Assembly (NCBI RefSeq): GCF_964340395.1
Contig: NC_135557.1
Location: 11,601,046 to 11,618,545, forward strand
Length of the DNA: 17,500 nt
Reading direction: 5' to 3'
From: Glandiceps talaboti
Taxonomy: Eukaryota > Hemichordata > Enteropneusta > Spengelidae
The translations under genes and the position numbers were made by a program. Shown in pieces: positions 17,240-17,500 of the stretch. Under the pieces are notes generated by a model that saw only the letters and a list, made by a program, of their open reading frames with translations, made no database searches and had not been told where the DNA came from. How positions within the stretch are numbered: the first letter of the stretch is position 1; every line of letters begins with the position of its first letter.

Positions 17240-17500
17240 GTAAGTTGAACCATTCTCGGATTACTTTATGACCACGGAGATGAAGCCGTTGTCCTTTTGT
17301 TGTATATTGTTGCATCAGTAGTATACAATAATTTCATAATTTCCTACAAACACACAACAGCATTGTGGTATGTGAAGAATCATTGTGCACTAGTACATTG
17401 ATCCAAGTGATAAGCACAATGCCACTGGATCAAACCAGAAAATTCTCTTCAAACTGTATTTGGGATAATTGGCAACTTTTGATCTTTTACAAATTGCAAT
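17240..17500 (+). other. start of intron 9
   Basis: It begins with a consensus donor GTAAGT. No further exon is evident before the window ends. Confidence 0.6.

Overview
The window is animal nuclear DNA. It is AT-rich, and coding sequence comes as short exons with GT/AG borders separated by introns full of microsatellites and small transposons. There is no bacterial or viral gene organisation. The Ig/fibronectin receptor architecture, the phase-1 exons, the two tRNA-derived SINEs and the long (TCTG)n tracts suit an invertebrate, most likely an invertebrate deuterostome such as a hemichordate or lancelet. That placement is a guess, not a demonstration.

Layout. Positions 1-1263 hold the 3' end of one plus-strand gene: the last strand of a probable Ig-like domain (1-40), a hydrophobic exon (260-325) and a short terminal exon (861-880). 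The terminal exon runs into sequence that reads like a decayed cytoplasmic tail (861-1257). Positions 1264-6000 are intergenic. They contain a (TTTATA)n tract and two tRNA-derived SINEs, both on the minus strand (about 4808-5142 and 5757-5995). Positions 6000-6504 are the CpG-richer 5' flank of a second plus-strand gene.

That second gene fills 6505-17239 and continues past the window. Nine exons can be assembled with consistent splice sites. They encode a signal peptide, six Ig-like domains, one fibronectin type III domain and a transmembrane segment with a basic stop-transfer run: 780 codons so far, with the cytoplasmic tail mostly outside the window. Every intron is phase 1 and each extracellular domain is one exon. 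The layout resembles the nephrin/Sns/Kirrel type of cell-surface adhesion receptor, but orthology cannot be settled here.

The introns carry a likely PIF/Harbinger-type MITE (6628-6990), a second small MITE (14278-14435), two diverged copies of a hairpin-bearing repeat (8596 and 9208), a 42-bp tandem repeat, a 630-bp tetranucleotide microsatellite and a (CAA)n tract. The two genes lie head to tail. If the upstream reading is right, one encodes a tail-less, possibly GPI-anchored Ig protein and the other a transmembrane Ig/FN3 receptor. I saw no other convincing protein-coding gene and no rRNA, tRNA or CRISPR.
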